Notes under the pieces: model-generated | Told to the model about the DNA's origin: nothing | Database searches by the model: none | The model's input: the letters and a program-made list of their open reading frames with translations, nothing else | Made by a program: the position numbers and the translations under genes | Assembly (NCBI GenBank): GCA_035235625.1 | Contig: CP141148.1 | Location: 12,175,659 to 12,239,658 of the forward strand | Direction of reading: 5' to 3' | DNA: 64,000 nucleotides | Source of the DNA: Saururus chinensis | Taxonomy: Eukaryota; Streptophyta; Magnoliopsida; Piperales; Saururaceae | Part shown: one piece after another, positions 46,394-58,524 of the stretch | How positions within the stretch are numbered: position 1 is the stretch's first letter | Layout of the letters: every line of letters starts with the position of its first letter

Positions 46394-46547
46394 GAAAATG
46401 TTTCCCTTTAGGATGGAGTCGGCCGCAGCCAATCCCTTCCTCTTCTCTACGAAGAACCCTTCCACCTTCAATGGCCCATAGGTCAGGCCCCTCCCCTACC
46501 TCCTCCCCTCCCAGCTGTCATCTTCAAAACCAACTGATCCTAAAGCG

Positions 46548-46810
46548 ATGGCTGTTCATCTGATGCCAATTGCCTTTCTACCTAGGCGCTACTGTTGTTG
46601 CTGATTCTCTTCCTCTCTTAAATTCAATAATCTGACGAGCGCTGCCAACTGCAGCCAACCTTCTCTGCAACCTTGGTGTGAATATTGTCTGCCCCAATAG
46701 TTTTTCATCTCCGACCAATCGAAGAGTTGTGTCAAACAATTCTAAGCAAAGATTCAACATAACCCGGTGAAAAGTTGACATTTCCATAAAACAACATTGA
46801 AGTTTTTGCT
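46548..46810 (+). pseudogene. exon-like fragment, unit 2 (broken copy)
   Basis: Counterpart of 20881-21144. It starts MAVHLMPIAFLPRRY but hits TGA after about 18 codons and carries small length changes further on. Confidence 0.35.
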
Positions 46811-47530
46811 GCATGATGCATGGCAACTCAAAGGTCTAATGCTGATTTAAGACGCTCCTGAGCTTCCTGTAGTCATCTAAAGTAAATGAATGTCTTAAAT
46901 GCAAGTGGATTATTTTGATTTCGGCTGCTTGCCTCTCTATAATGTACATGCTTGCTTTATTGCCTAGATCATTATCTTTAATGGGATTCGTTTCTAACTG
47001 AGAAGTTGCTCACCACCTGACCATATGTTCATTTCAATCTTGTGCACAAAGTTTCATGTTCGTTTCAATCTTGCTGGCAATATTAAGTTCTTTCATGATG
47101 ATTCTCTGGGAAAAAAGTTTCTTTACGATCTTGCATGAGGAAATTCCTCAGTTCTATTGATGTTAAAAACGGGGTTGACGCAAGAGTGTCAAACCGGTCA
47201 ACATCAACATACTGGATCAGTGACCAGGCCAGATGGTAACATTTATTTTGTATTAAAAAAGATTTTAGCTAAAAACTTGAATTTAACTTCTAACAATTGC
47301 TCATTTGATACCCATAGAAGTATTGTTTTCAAGATATAGCTTCTCTTGGATTGTATCTCGATGAACATCACACCTTCTATTGTGTAGTGACTATCATAAT
47401 TGATCGTGAAGCCTACATGACCTTGTGCACAACCTTGTTTATCCTTTCCCCATTTGTCGTGAAAATGGCTACTTAGTTTCTACATTTTTTTATTACGAAT
47501 GAACACCTCTTTATGTACATCTTGAAATAT
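46811..47530 (+). other. conserved non-coding spacer, unit 2
   Basis: Matches 21190-21945 of unit 1, with about 100 bp missing after 46880. Confidence 0.5.
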
Positions 47531-47533
47531 TTT

Positions 47534-47773
47534 AGGGAATGTTTGGATTGGTGGAAACTAGAAAAAAGAGAAAGAAAAAGAGAAAGTGAATCGAGGTAAA
47601 AGAGAAATTAGGAAATTCCTAAAAAAATTTCATTGTTTGGTTGTACTAATGTTGCTATAAAAAACTGAATCTTGAATCCACCAATGGTGGTCGTGGTGGT
47701 GGAGATATATGATAGTATCTATAGTAGTGGTGGTAGAGGTGGTGGCAGCAATTGTAGGAGTAGTAGTGACAAC
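47534..47773. mobile_element. left arm of the PIF/Harbinger-like element, unit 2
   Basis: GGAATGTTTGGATTGGTGG matches the element end at 21949; GGT-rich repeats follow until the sequence is cut at 47773 by an LTR. Confidence 0.55.
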
Positions 47774-48678
47774 TGTCACGGGGATGCCCGAGGAATGCCC
47801 GACGTGTGGCACTCGCAAGGCCAAACAACCAAGCGAGTAAGCCTTTCTTTGTCAAGGTCGTGGCCTCGTGCCATTCGACCAAGCATCCAGCCTGCGAAGC
47901 AAAGCAACGAACCCGTCCCAAGGCGGACGTGCAAACGTGTCGGGACTTGTTCCCAAGCGATCTGGCCAGAGAGGGACACCTCCTTGCTATGCACGGATCC
48001 AACTTAGGCAACCTGGACTTCCGGAACATCGGATCCAACTTAGGCAACCTGGACTTCCGGAACATCCATCTTAGCCATGTGCATGCAAGGGCCTTTGTTA
48101 CCAACACGGCCGTAAGGCCGGACGGCTGCCCGACGAGTCGGAGAGCTCCATCCCACTAGCGGATGGGCTCCTGACATGATAGCTAGCAAGACAACGAGCC
48201 TTCGTTGCCATCCAGATCAGCCTGTTGCAAGACTAGACATCATACCAACAGCTTATCCATTAAGCTCACCATGTCCCTCCCTATATAGCATAAGAAATTT
48301 ATGGCATTTCTCTGGAGTGGCAGCCAAAGTGGCCATACGGGCATGGTATATCCGAATTTCACCAAATTGCCCGAGAACACTCCCCAGGACCCTCTAACAC
48401 TATATAAGGAGGTGGGGACATCTTAAGAATCCAAATCTGTGTAAGTTGGCTATGTGTCCCAACATAGCCAATTATGTGTGCGCATCGTTGCTGCATTTCT
48501 GCACAACGTTGCGCACACATGTTGAGCAACGTTGCGGGCCTTCCCCGCAACGCTTGCACACATGATATGCAACACTAAGGGAAGTTCCCATAATGCATGC
48601 ACACCTTGTATATAACACTTTTCCACGTGTGTGCGCCCCAGCATGTGTCATGGGTAGTCCGCTCTCTACCCCGTGACA
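47774..48678 (-). mobile_element. LTR of family B, better-preserved copy
   Basis: Ends TGTCACGGGG and CCCCGTGACA are perfect 10-bp inverted repeats; length 905 bp. It aligns with the three family B LTRs but is richer in G+C and CpG, so younger or from a less decayed subfamily. The flanks (ACAAC, GGCCG) do not repeat, and the unit 2 homology seen on the left does not resume on the right. A short internal duplication (GGATCCAACTTAGGCAACC at 47995 and 48030) is present. Orientation is by alignment to the copies with a polypurine tract. Confidence 0.75.
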
Positions 48679-49466
48679 GGCCGCGACCCTACAACAGCTA
48701 GACCTTGGGGTCATGGGGTGTGGCCAGCAATGTGTTGCGGTCACTTGGTGCAGCGAGCAGCATGTCGCGGCAAGTAGCGGCCGCAGCCCCATCGCTGGTG
48801 TTGGGCAGCCAAGAGCGGTCCCAGCCACTAGTCACTAGGCTCAGCTGCAGGGGCCCTTGGTCGTAGCCACGACCAAATTTACCCTGCCAACTTCGGAGTT
48901 GGTACCGGGGGAGAAGGGGAAGATGGATGGGGGAGAAGGAGAAAGAAGTGATAAAAAAGGACAGTTTTGGGGATAGAGGGAAAACAAAAGGGGTCTGCAT
49001 AGCCACAATCTTTTCTATTTGAGGTAAACTAGAGTATTGATATAAACTCTTACTACTGGTAGTCGGTAGAGCCTCTCAAATGAATCCCAACAGCAATTTT
49101 GTGTATGTGAGGTTGCAACACTACCTTTGGGGTTTGCGACACTGCAGGTGATGCGCATGGATAAGATTCCGTCCTACCATTGCTTTTGGACTTGGGCTAT
49201 GGGGAAGCATTTGGTATGTAAAGTGCCCATTTTAGCAACTTCCACCAATTTAGTAATGTAAACCTCATCACACTACAATTTCCAACTACATAACCTTAGC
49301 TGAAATTCAAAAGATCAACAAAAATTTTACTCAACAATGAAAAGCTCTTAATTCAACCTAAGCACCAGTGAATGTGGGATTATAAGTAATTGGAATGGTC
49401 AACCTAAGCCCCTTTCCCGTGGTACCCGGCCTCCTCGAACCGCTCCACCACCTCGACCCCACCATC
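48679..49466. other. unassigned sequence before NLR unit 3
   Basis: The GC-rich part (48680-48900) and AT-rich part (49010-49466) match nothing else in the window. It may be internal sequence of the element whose LTR ends at 48678. No PBS or domain is recognised. Confidence 0.4.
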
Positions 49467-52162
49467 TAAAAACGCCCTAAAGTCGAAAGGTTAGAGGCCT
49501 TATCTAAAATTTTACGGGACAGCCTTAAGAGCAAGCAATTTCTACTTGTTTTAGATGATGTATGGAATGAGGAACGTGGCAAATGGGTAGCTCTTGTAGA
49601 CATTCTTAAGACGTGGGGAAAATAGGCACAAGATAGTGGTCACTACACGGAATAAAAAAGTTGCAGAAGTTATAAATAGCTCAGGTACACACGAATTAGG
49701 CCCTTTATGCTTTGAAGATTCCTGGTCAATCTTTAGGCAAATTGCCGGCATTAATGAATGTGAGTTTCCGGAATTGATGAATACAGGGATAGAAATTGTA
49801 AAAAAATGCAAAGGGATACCTTTAGCTATAAAATCTGTGGCAGGTGCCTTGGGGGGGAGTGCAAGGACAAAGATGAACTGGGAGAATGCCCTCAATGATG
49901 AAATCTGGAATGAGCCTAAAGAAGGTATATTACCCTCTTTAATGCTGAGCTATTATCGTTTGTCCCCACCATTAAAGCGGTGCTTTCAATACTGTGCTAT
50001 ATTTCCAAAAGGCTATGAAATAAAAAAGAAAGTTCTAGTACGTATGTGGGTGGCTCAAGGTTATATTCCACATGATGAAACCAAGATGGAGGACAGAGGC
50101 AATGAGTATTTTAAGGAACTACTTGAGTGGTCACTCCTTCAAGAGCCACAAATTGATGATTTTGGAAACATTACCTCGTGCAAGATGCATGATTTAGTCC
50201 ATGATCTTGCACAAGAAGTGACAAATGGAGAATCCACTTTTATTGATCGCTCAATAGATAATTCAAAGTTCGATATTAGAAAACTTCGTCACTGCAAATT
50301 GAGAGGCCACGGAGTTTACAAAGAAAATTCAGCTGCTTTTAAAAATCTTCGCACACTTGTAGCATCTTATGGTAATGATATAAATATTTCACATGTCTCT
50401 AATCGTATCAGAGTGTTGAGCTTATGTAGCATAGAAAATTTGAAATTAATTGGTAAATTAGTGCATCTAAGATATCTGAATTTGTCTTCTTCCGATATTA
50501 AGGCTTTGCCGGTTGAGAAATTGTGGAATTTGAGATATCTCATCTTGAGTTACACAAAACTAAAAAGGATTCCAGAATCATTGTAGCAGGCTCTGTAAAT
50601 TACCAGGAGGACTTAAGAAAATGACCAGCTTGAGAGAACTTGGAATTGCTGACACTTATAGGTTGAAGACGTTACCGGCGGGAATAGAGAAATTAACTTC
50701 CCTCGAGAGGTTGGACAGATTTATTGTGACAGAAGGAGAATGCAACCTGAGTGAGTTGAGAAATCTCAACCACCTCCAAGGGAGTCTTCGCATTGAAAAC
50801 TTGGAGATAGGAAGCAGAGAGGAGGCTGTCAATGCGAAACTTGAAGATAAAAGTTCTCTCCGACAACTACAACTACGGTGGTCGAGGAGTGCCAAGACGA
50901 CACCAATCCGAGCAGAGGGTATCCTGGATGCTCTCCGACCCCATCCTAGTCTCCAAGTGCTTGAAATTTTCAACTATCAAGGTTCAAAATTTCCAAACTG
51001 GGTGGGAGAGCCATCTTTCTCCAAAATGGTCACTGTTAAATTACAGGGAGTAGAGAACTGTACGGAGCTACCAGCTTTGGGTAACTTGCCACAGCTTCGA
51101 TATCTTGAGATACTCGATATGCCGAAGGTGAGAAAAGTGGGCAGCGAGTTCTACGGGTCCAAGAATGGATTTTCTAAACTGGAGTCCCTGACGATGTCAG
51201 ATTTGGAAGAGTGGGAAGAGTGGGAGGAGCCATTGCCCTGCCTTCGCGAATTCAGGATCTGGCGTTGTGATAAGTTAATCGCATTACCCCGCATTTTTTC
51301 TGAAGAACTCATAGAAGTAGAGATTGATGATTTGGAGAAGTTGAGTGGGTTGGAATCGATCCCGCCGAGCGTGCAGAAAATTACAATGTCCAGATGTCCA
51401 GCTGAGTTGATCAGTAAATTACCCAGCCTCCCAAAGCTTGAAGATTTGAAAATTGAAGACGTGACAACAGAGCTCACCTGCGATCTACTTCGATTCACTG
51501 GGTTGAAAACTCTGAGAATTGAGAAATGCTCAGAATTGACTTCTCTTCCAGAGGAGTTCATGAACTCCATGAAGGGACTGCAAGAACTGTACATTGAGCG
51601 CTGTCGAAATTTAGACACAAGCTGGAAGACGAAAATAGTGGCATATATGCCCTGTCTCCGCAGGTTGGAAATAGTCTGTTGTGATAATCTAAAAGTGTTA
51701 CCCTGCATTGTTTCGGAAGAATTGAAAGAAATTGTGATTTTGTCGTGCCCGAACCTAAGTGAAGTGGGATCCATCCCGCCGAGCACTGAGATCTTGACTC
51801 TTCCGCCAAACATGCTCAGTAAATTACCCAGCCTCCCAGTTCTTAACTATTAGAAAATTGAAAACGATAACGAGGTGACGAAGCTGTCCAACAATCTAAT
51901 TAGATTCACTGAGCTGCAAACTCTGATAATTGTGAACTGCCCAAATTTGAGGTCGTTTCCGGAGGCGATGGGCTCCTTGAAGAAACTGCGGAAGTTGGAA
52001 ATCTATTTTTGTCCCAATCTAAGCAAGAGTTGCAAGGTGGGAGGGAAGCAGTGGTCCAAGATTGCCCACATCCCTCGCATTGAAATTGATGATGAGACAA
52101 TTGAAGACAACGCGCGAAGAACTTTGCATCATTTAAGTGGCTTCTCCTTTTCTTCTTTCTAA
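49467..52162 (+). pseudogene. NLR, 5'-truncated (mid NB-ARC to end), unit 3
   Basis: Homology to NLR 1 begins at the CGCCCTAAAGTCG segment (14520 in NLR 1), so the coiled coil and P-loop are absent. Kinase-2 LLVLDDVW, RNBS-B, GIPLA, CFQYCAIFPKGYE and KMHDLVHDLA follow, then about 600 codons of LRRs. Four breaks: missing 5' end; a 2-bp deletion near 49613; a 110-bp deletion at about 50580 that shifts frame inside the LRRs; and TAG at 51851-51853. At 51770-51890 it keeps an LRR segment that NLR 1 lacks. It keeps CAA where NLR 1 has a stop (15186), so that stop arose after duplication. Confidence 0.92.
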
Positions 52163-53732
52163 ACTCTTCTAATAGCCAGTCATATATATGTATTCCTAGT
52201 TGTGTTTCAGCCTAGCAACATGCGCCCACTTTTCTTTTTTGTATCTTTCTCACTTTCTTTTGTGTTTTTGTTTTACTAGTGCTCAACTCTACAATGACAA
52301 GTAGATATACTTAAAATTGCACCCATACTTTTGAATATGTGATTTTAATCCATTTCTTATGTTCTTTACAATGGAAAACTCATGTTTCACCGTATATCGT
52401 TAGGTGCTATTTTAATTAATTAGGCCAATACAGCGAATGCTTTTTTATGAAGTGTTATTCTTAAAAATATTTTTGTGACCGACTTAACACAGATTTCACT
52501 CATGCAAGCCAACTGTTAATAGGCTTTTGTACTCTTTGTAGCATTTTTCGTTGGCTTTTTAACTATTTGCATTTAGTATTTGATACAGGTAAGCTTATGA
52601 CTCTCATTACTATTCACTTTAATTGAGAAAGCATGGGTTTCTTTGGCGGAATGTCAACCTCACTTATCACGACGATACACTGGTTTCCCGACTTGCTTCT
52701 CTTGCAATGTTTATACTCAGAATGTGTAGATGCATCATCCTATGGCTTTCGTGTATTGCATATTTAGAGTGTGAAGAATTGCTGCTCTTGTATTGTTTAT
52801 ACTTTAGTATGTTATCCAACAGTTCTCTTATAATGTCTACTTGGAATGTAAAATAATTGGTTCTCAAGGTAAAGACTTGATGCTCTTGTATTATTTTCTA
52901 GACTGCTTCTCTTGTATTGTCTTAGTGAGGAACATCACTCTTATTATTGTATTGTTTATGTTTGCCTATTTGTCCTAAAATCATAGTCTACTTCCTCTAT
53001 TATTGCAGTGCGAATCACAACTACTATGTACATCATTAAAACCTTTCATCATTAATGGCAATTGCAAGTTTAGGAGGGGAATGTGTATAACTAATGGCAA
53101 GCATTTATTGTTACTGTAGAGCTGTTGGTAAAAAGAGTATAGTCTTGTATAAGGGTTTGTAGAGAGTCCAGGAAATTTTGACAATCCTCATTGAAAAACT
53201 ACAAAACTGTCAATGCTATAGCAGATGAAGTCTTATCTTATTGTATTGCTCAGGTTGTGGAAAGCGTATGAATAATTGTACATTGTATAAGTTCAACGAG
53301 CACCTTTTTTACAAAACTCAATTTCTAATTCGTGCATGGCTATTTCATATGTTCACTTCATATATAGAGACATACAATTTTTAGATTAAATGATTAGATG
53401 ATTTTTTGTTATCTAGTGTATTCAATCCTATTGGTCGCATGCTCTTGGAATGACCAAGTAGAAAACCTGATTCGGCCCAGCGGAGCAGGCTAGTTTAATC
53501 TAGACCCAATCACTCTTTTGGGTCGAGCCCACCTGGTTTTAACCTTTTAATGACACAAGTGGATCCATAATAACCCTATTGGGTTGACCTACAACCCGGC
53601 TGAGACATGCCGAGCGGGTTGCATTGAAATAAAAAAGACTATTGTCCTGTTTAGGATGGAAGTATTTTTTATGTTCCCAATCGATAGTAAGCCTAGTGTA
53701 AGGAAGACATATCCATCACTGGCACACACACT
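52163..53732 (+). other. NLR 3' flank, unit 3
   Basis: Counterpart of 17172-18975, non-coding. It holds an extra ACAGGTAAGCTTATGACTCT segment (about 52586) relative to unit 1. Confidence 0.55.
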
Positions 53733-54647
53733 TGGCATGGGAAGTGGTTATTTGTGCGGTAGCCGCAAGGAAAATAAACCAAGTAAGTCAGCCTTATTTG
53801 TCAAGGTCATAGTCTCGTGCAATTCGACTAAGCGTTTAACCTGTGAACCCAAGTAACGAACTTGTCCCAAGTCGGACATCTAAACTTGTTGAGACCTTCC
53901 CCAAGAGAGCTAGCATATGGGGGATGCAGCCTTACGATGCACACATCCAACTTAAGCAACACAAACAATAGAACATTTAATTTCAGCTAAGTGCGTGCAA
54001 GGGCTATACTTTCTAACAAGTCCATAAGGCTGGACGGCCGACCCTTGGGTAGGAGAGACACATGTCCCAGCTAATGGGGCTCCTAGCATGATGGCTAGCA
54101 AACCAACCAACCTTCCTTTGTTCTAAAAACTAGCTACAAGGTTAGACGTTATAACAACTTATACATTTCAGCTCAACTAGTTCACTCTATATAGCATATG
54201 AGATTTATTCAATATTACTGGAATGATAGCCAAAGTGGTAACACGAGCATACCACTTAAAAAGTTTACCAAATGACCCTATAACACTTTGCAAAACTCTC
54301 CAACGCTAAATGATAGCCAAAGTCGTAATACGAGCATGCTGCTTAGAAAGATTACCAAATGACCCCATAACACTTTGCAAGACTTTCCAACACTATCTAA
54401 GGGGATGATACATGTTAAAACTCTAAATAACAAGATAGCCAACTAAGTGTCCCAATATGGCCAACTATGTGTACACATCGTTGAGTGTATTTTATGCAAC
54501 ATTGCATGCATTCCCTGCAACACATGCATACAAGGTGCGCAATATTGCCTACAATTCCCACAACACATGCATGCCAAGTATGCACTACCCAACATGTGTG
54601 TGCACTTAGCATGTGTTACAAATAGTACGCTTTGTTGTTGCATGACA
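53733..54647 (-). mobile_element. LTR remnant of family B, unit 3 copy
   Basis: Counterpart of 18976-19788, followed by the polypurine tract at 54648-54659. About 100 bp longer because of an internal tandem duplication (54220-54400, TGATAGCCAAAGT repeated). Confidence 0.65.
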
Positions 54648-54659
54648 CTCTCCCCCACT

Positions 54660-55583
54660 CGATCTGTTGACCCCTCATTGATACTTTGCCTCTAGGGGGT
54701 CTTTTATCTCCGACTATGAAACTTGATTGCGACAAATGTCTTTCTTTTTGCGACACGTGAAAATTTATTCACACCACAGCTTGGATAATTCTATGAATTG
54801 TATGCTTTGGCATCACCAACTTCAACCCACTTGGCTCTTACCTCGGTTAAGCCATTGAATGATGAAGATTTTTTGATAAATATGCCTTGCCCACACCGGC
54901 AAAGGCAAAGTACTATGCTGTAAAGGTTCCTCGAATAAAAAAGTGCACCTAACTGCTCCATGTTAGTTAGTGTTGCATGTCAACTGGGAAAGGATAAACC
55001 AAATGATGCCCAACTTCCCCTCTTGAAGCCGGTCCTATACTTGAGATACTTGCAAGTTTTCGGATGATTTTTTCTTACACTTTAGCCACACCTTGTAGCT
55101 GCCATCAACAAGTTTACACTATGCACTCTTGTCTTCTCCCATTGACGTCTCTCAAGAATCTAATGTTGCTCCACTTATATCAAAGTTCATTTTTGTATTA
55201 TAGTGCTAGCCTTGGACAAGATCTCCAGCAACCAAGAGTATAGCAGAACAACATTCTCATCGTGTCCAATAACTTCTAGTCCCCACCACTTACAAAGTTA
55301 TTGGCCTTCTAATTCAGTCAAAGTTCTTTTCGTGATCATTTCTAGAGGTCTACTCCATCCTAGGTGCAACAACTTAGCTCAAATTTCATGTTACCACTAT
55401 GATCACCAAATTACTATACTTCTCCTGATGCAAGACTCCCTTTATGTCTCTTGGCCACTGACAGATGAGGGCCACTTCTTCTAGCTAGTCAATCTGTTGC
55501 TTAGATCTAGCAAAGTACCATGGGTGCCTCCTTGAGAGTATGTTAGTGCCCTTACACAAGTCACACTATTAGTAGGGAGCATA
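54660..55583 (-). other. presumed internal remnant of family B, unit 3
   Basis: Counterpart of 19801-20726; no readable domain. Confidence 0.35.
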
Positions 55584-55738
55584 GAAAATGTTTTCTCTTT
55601 AGGATGGGCTCGGGCCCCAGCCAATCCCTTCCTCTTCGGTAAGAAGAACCCTTCCACCTTCTATGGCCTATAGGTGGGCCCCTCCCCTTCCTCCTTCCCT
55701 CCCAACTGTCATCTACAAAACCAACCGATCCTCAAGAG

Positions 55739-56005
55739 ATGGCTGTTCATTTGATGCCTATTGCCTTTCTACCTAGGCGCTACCATTGTTGTTGCTGCTC
55801 TTCCTCTCTTAAATTTAATTATTTGATGATGAGCGCTGCGAACTACTACCAACCTTCTCTGCAACCTTGGCGTGAATATTGTCTGCCCCAATAGTTTTTC
55901 ATCTCCGACAATCAAAGAGTTGTGTCGAACAATTCTAAGCCGAGATTCAACAATCCGGTGAAAAGTGGACATTTCCATAGAATCAACATTGAAGTTTTTG
56001 CTGCA
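55739..56005 (+). pseudogene. exon-like fragment, unit 3
   Basis: Same frame as 20881-21144, one codon longer: starts MAVHLMPIAFLPRRY, has TAG at 55892-55894 in the homologous place, and ends HFHRINIEVFAA. The overlapping minus frame 55769-55978 is also shared. Confidence 0.35.
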
Positions 56006-56009
56006 TGAT

Positions 56010-56814
56010 GGAAACTCAATGGTCTAGTGCTGATTTAAGACACTCTTGAGCTTCCTGTAGTAGTCAGCTAAAGTCATGAAGTTCTCCAGCATCTAGCTTC
56101 TCTCTCTGCCACATATGAGCTTCATTCCTCTTCTCTTGTGGCTATCTTTTTGCTTGTGAAAAAAAATGCATGTCTTAAATGCAAGTGGGTTATTTTGATT
56201 TCGGCTGTGTGCCTCTCTATAATGTACATGCTTGCTTTATTGCCTAGTCCTTTAGCTTTAATCGGATTCGTTTCTAGCTACTTTTGTTTTGGAGAAATTG
56301 CTTGCCACCTGACGATATGTTCATTTCAATTCTGTGCACACAGTTTCAAGTTCGTTTCAATTTTGCTTACAATATTAAGTTCTTTTATGATGATTCTATG
56401 GGAAAAAAGCTTCTTTACGATCTAGCATGAGGAAACTCTCCAGTTTTATTGATGTTAAAAACGGGGTTGACCTGCAGTGTCAAACTGGTCACATCATCAT
56501 ACTAGATCAATGACCAGGCCAGACAGTAATGTTTATTTTGTATTAAAAATTTTATCGACTAAAAACTTGAATTTAACTTCTAACACTTGCTCATTTGACA
56601 ACTATAGAAGTATTGTTTTCCAGACTTAAGCTTCTTTTGCATTGAACATCACATCTTCTATTGTGTAGTTCATATACTATCATAATTGATTGTGAAGCCT
56701 ATGTGACCTGGTGCACAACCTTGTTTATTTTTTGACCATTTGTCGTGAAAATGACTACTTTCTACATTTTTTCATTATGAATGAACACCCCTCTTTGTAC
56801 ATCTTGAAATTTTT
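56010..56814 (+). other. conserved non-coding spacer, unit 3
   Basis: Matches 21148-21945. Confidence 0.5.
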
Positions 56815-57373
56815 TAGGGGGTGTCTAGATTGGTGGAAACTAGGATAAAGGGAAAGAGAAAGTAGGTGAAAGAGAGGAGATTCCCAAAAAAAATTTACTA
56901 TTTGGTTGTACCAACGTTGATATAAAAAATTAAAACTTGAATTCACCAATGGTGGTAGTGGTGGTGGAATTATCTATGGTAGTGTCTGCAGTAGTAGTTG
57001 TAGAGGTGGTGGTAGCAACTGTGGGAGTGGTAGTGGCAACGGAGGTAATAGTGGTACTAGTAGTGTGAGTGGCAAGGTAGTAGTGACAGTGGCGGCAGTG
57101 GTATCAACGGTGGTGGTGGTGGTTGCAGCGGGCTAGTGGAAACGACAACGGTAGTGGCAATGGTATTAAAGGTGGTGGCTAGGGTAGTAATTATGGCAGT
57201 AACAGTAGTGGTGATGGTGATGATAGAGGTTGTAGAGGTAGTAGTAACTGTGGTAGTAGTAGTGGTAATGTCGGTGACGGCAATAGTGGCAGTGAGAGGA
57301 TCGACTCTAGGAAAGTCTTTAATATGCAGATTTTCTCTTAAAATTCATAGGTTGAGAGGTTTAAAATTTTAGG
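56815..57373. mobile_element. left arm of the PIF/Harbinger-like element, unit 3
   Basis: Starts GGGGGTGTCTAGATTGGTGG and carries the GGT-rich tract (56947-57300). It is joined at about 57373 to the middle of an LTR, so its right half is deleted. Confidence 0.55.
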
Positions 57374-58524
57374 GCTAAGCTCTTATATTAAATAGATATC
57401 ACTAATAAGATCACCAAGAGGTAACTAAGTCCCATTAATTTAATGAAAGACAAGCCCATTGATTTAATGAAAGACCAGTACAACTAAACTTGATGACCTA
57501 ATTGCCCTTATATGTCAATAAGATGTTCAAACCCTAATCAACTTGGCATAGGAGTCCCATAGGTGGGTTGGGGATCACTGGACAGGAAATATCGTTGCAC
57601 CACACTTCCACATCCACCTTGTCCTCGAGGAAAAGAACTGAAGTAGATGCCAGCAGGGTCGGGCAGCAAAAGAGAGGCAGTAGCAAAGTAGCGATAATTA
57701 TAGCCCCAAAACAACGATAGCCCATGGGTCTAGGGCCTAGGCTAGCAAGAAGTTGGCCCATGAGATCGAAGCAAGTGCCTAGACGTGTGCCATTCCTTAG
57801 AGGTCCCGCAGAAGCATCTAAATAGGAGCCAAGGACCTGAAGGAGTGCCTTGTTCTTGTGTTGGAGGAGGACTGTTCTGTGTCAGGGAAAAGAGCTTGTC
57901 AAGATGGACCTGATGAGATGCTCATTGGAAAGGGCTCTCTACCAGTAGCAGCTTCATGCGGAGAAGGTGTAGGGGGGGTGTTGTGCGCAGCGATGGACCG
58001 AGGGTGGGTTAGACTAGGGCGGTAGTCATGAACATTGGGTGGGGGCGGGGGACACCTCCCTCCTAGGCACGGCGATCGTCTTCTATAAGGATTACAAACA
58101 ACTCCTCAAGGAAATGATGCATGGGATGTGAGCATGCCCATCGACTCTAGGAATCTGCTACTTTGATGCCAATGATGTGACCCAGCGCACATAATAGAAT
58201 AACGGGCAGGGAAAGTGGGATGAATATGAATGGGGGGAATAACAGAGAAAAGGGGGAGGACATGGGGAGGGGAGGAGATTAGGACTCAATAATTCTTTGC
58301 TTAATCCCAATTAGGGGCTAAGTTTTTATATCAAAGAGAGACCATTAATGGACTCCTTAATAGATGCTTGAGGCCTATTAAATTAATGAAAAAAAAGTAC
58401 TACTAAAACAAATTAACCTAATGACCAAATTACTCTTATTTATTAATAACATAATCAAACCTTAATTAACTTATCCTATGGTCTCCGTAGGTGGGCCAGA
58501 GCTCACTAGATGGGACGTATCACA
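57374..58524 (-). mobile_element. collapsed gypsy-like element, unit 3 copy
   Basis: Counterpart of 27826-28883: partial left LTR (to 57599), short interior (minus-strand FLEDKVDVEVWCNDIS near 57610) and right LTR 58176-58524. The interior holds about 120 bp more than unit 1 (about 57790-58060), including AAGAGCTTGTCAAGATGG. Confidence 0.65.

Larger units (their letters stand above)
32976..47773 (+). repeat. tandem unit 2: NLR fragment plus partial spacer
   Basis: The NLR part matches 15225-16255 of unit 1, and the spacer part (41740-47773) matches 18647-22160. The stretch between corresponds in position to the NLR 3' end and proximal flank but has been replaced by a LINE, AT-rich sequence and CACTA 2. 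The unit ends abruptly at an LTR at 47774. Confidence 0.75.

Noticed and set aside
47655-48107. Frames of 111-150 codons in the family B LTR
   Set aside because: The boundaries cross the LTR/triplet-repeat junction and they are open on both strands; not coding.
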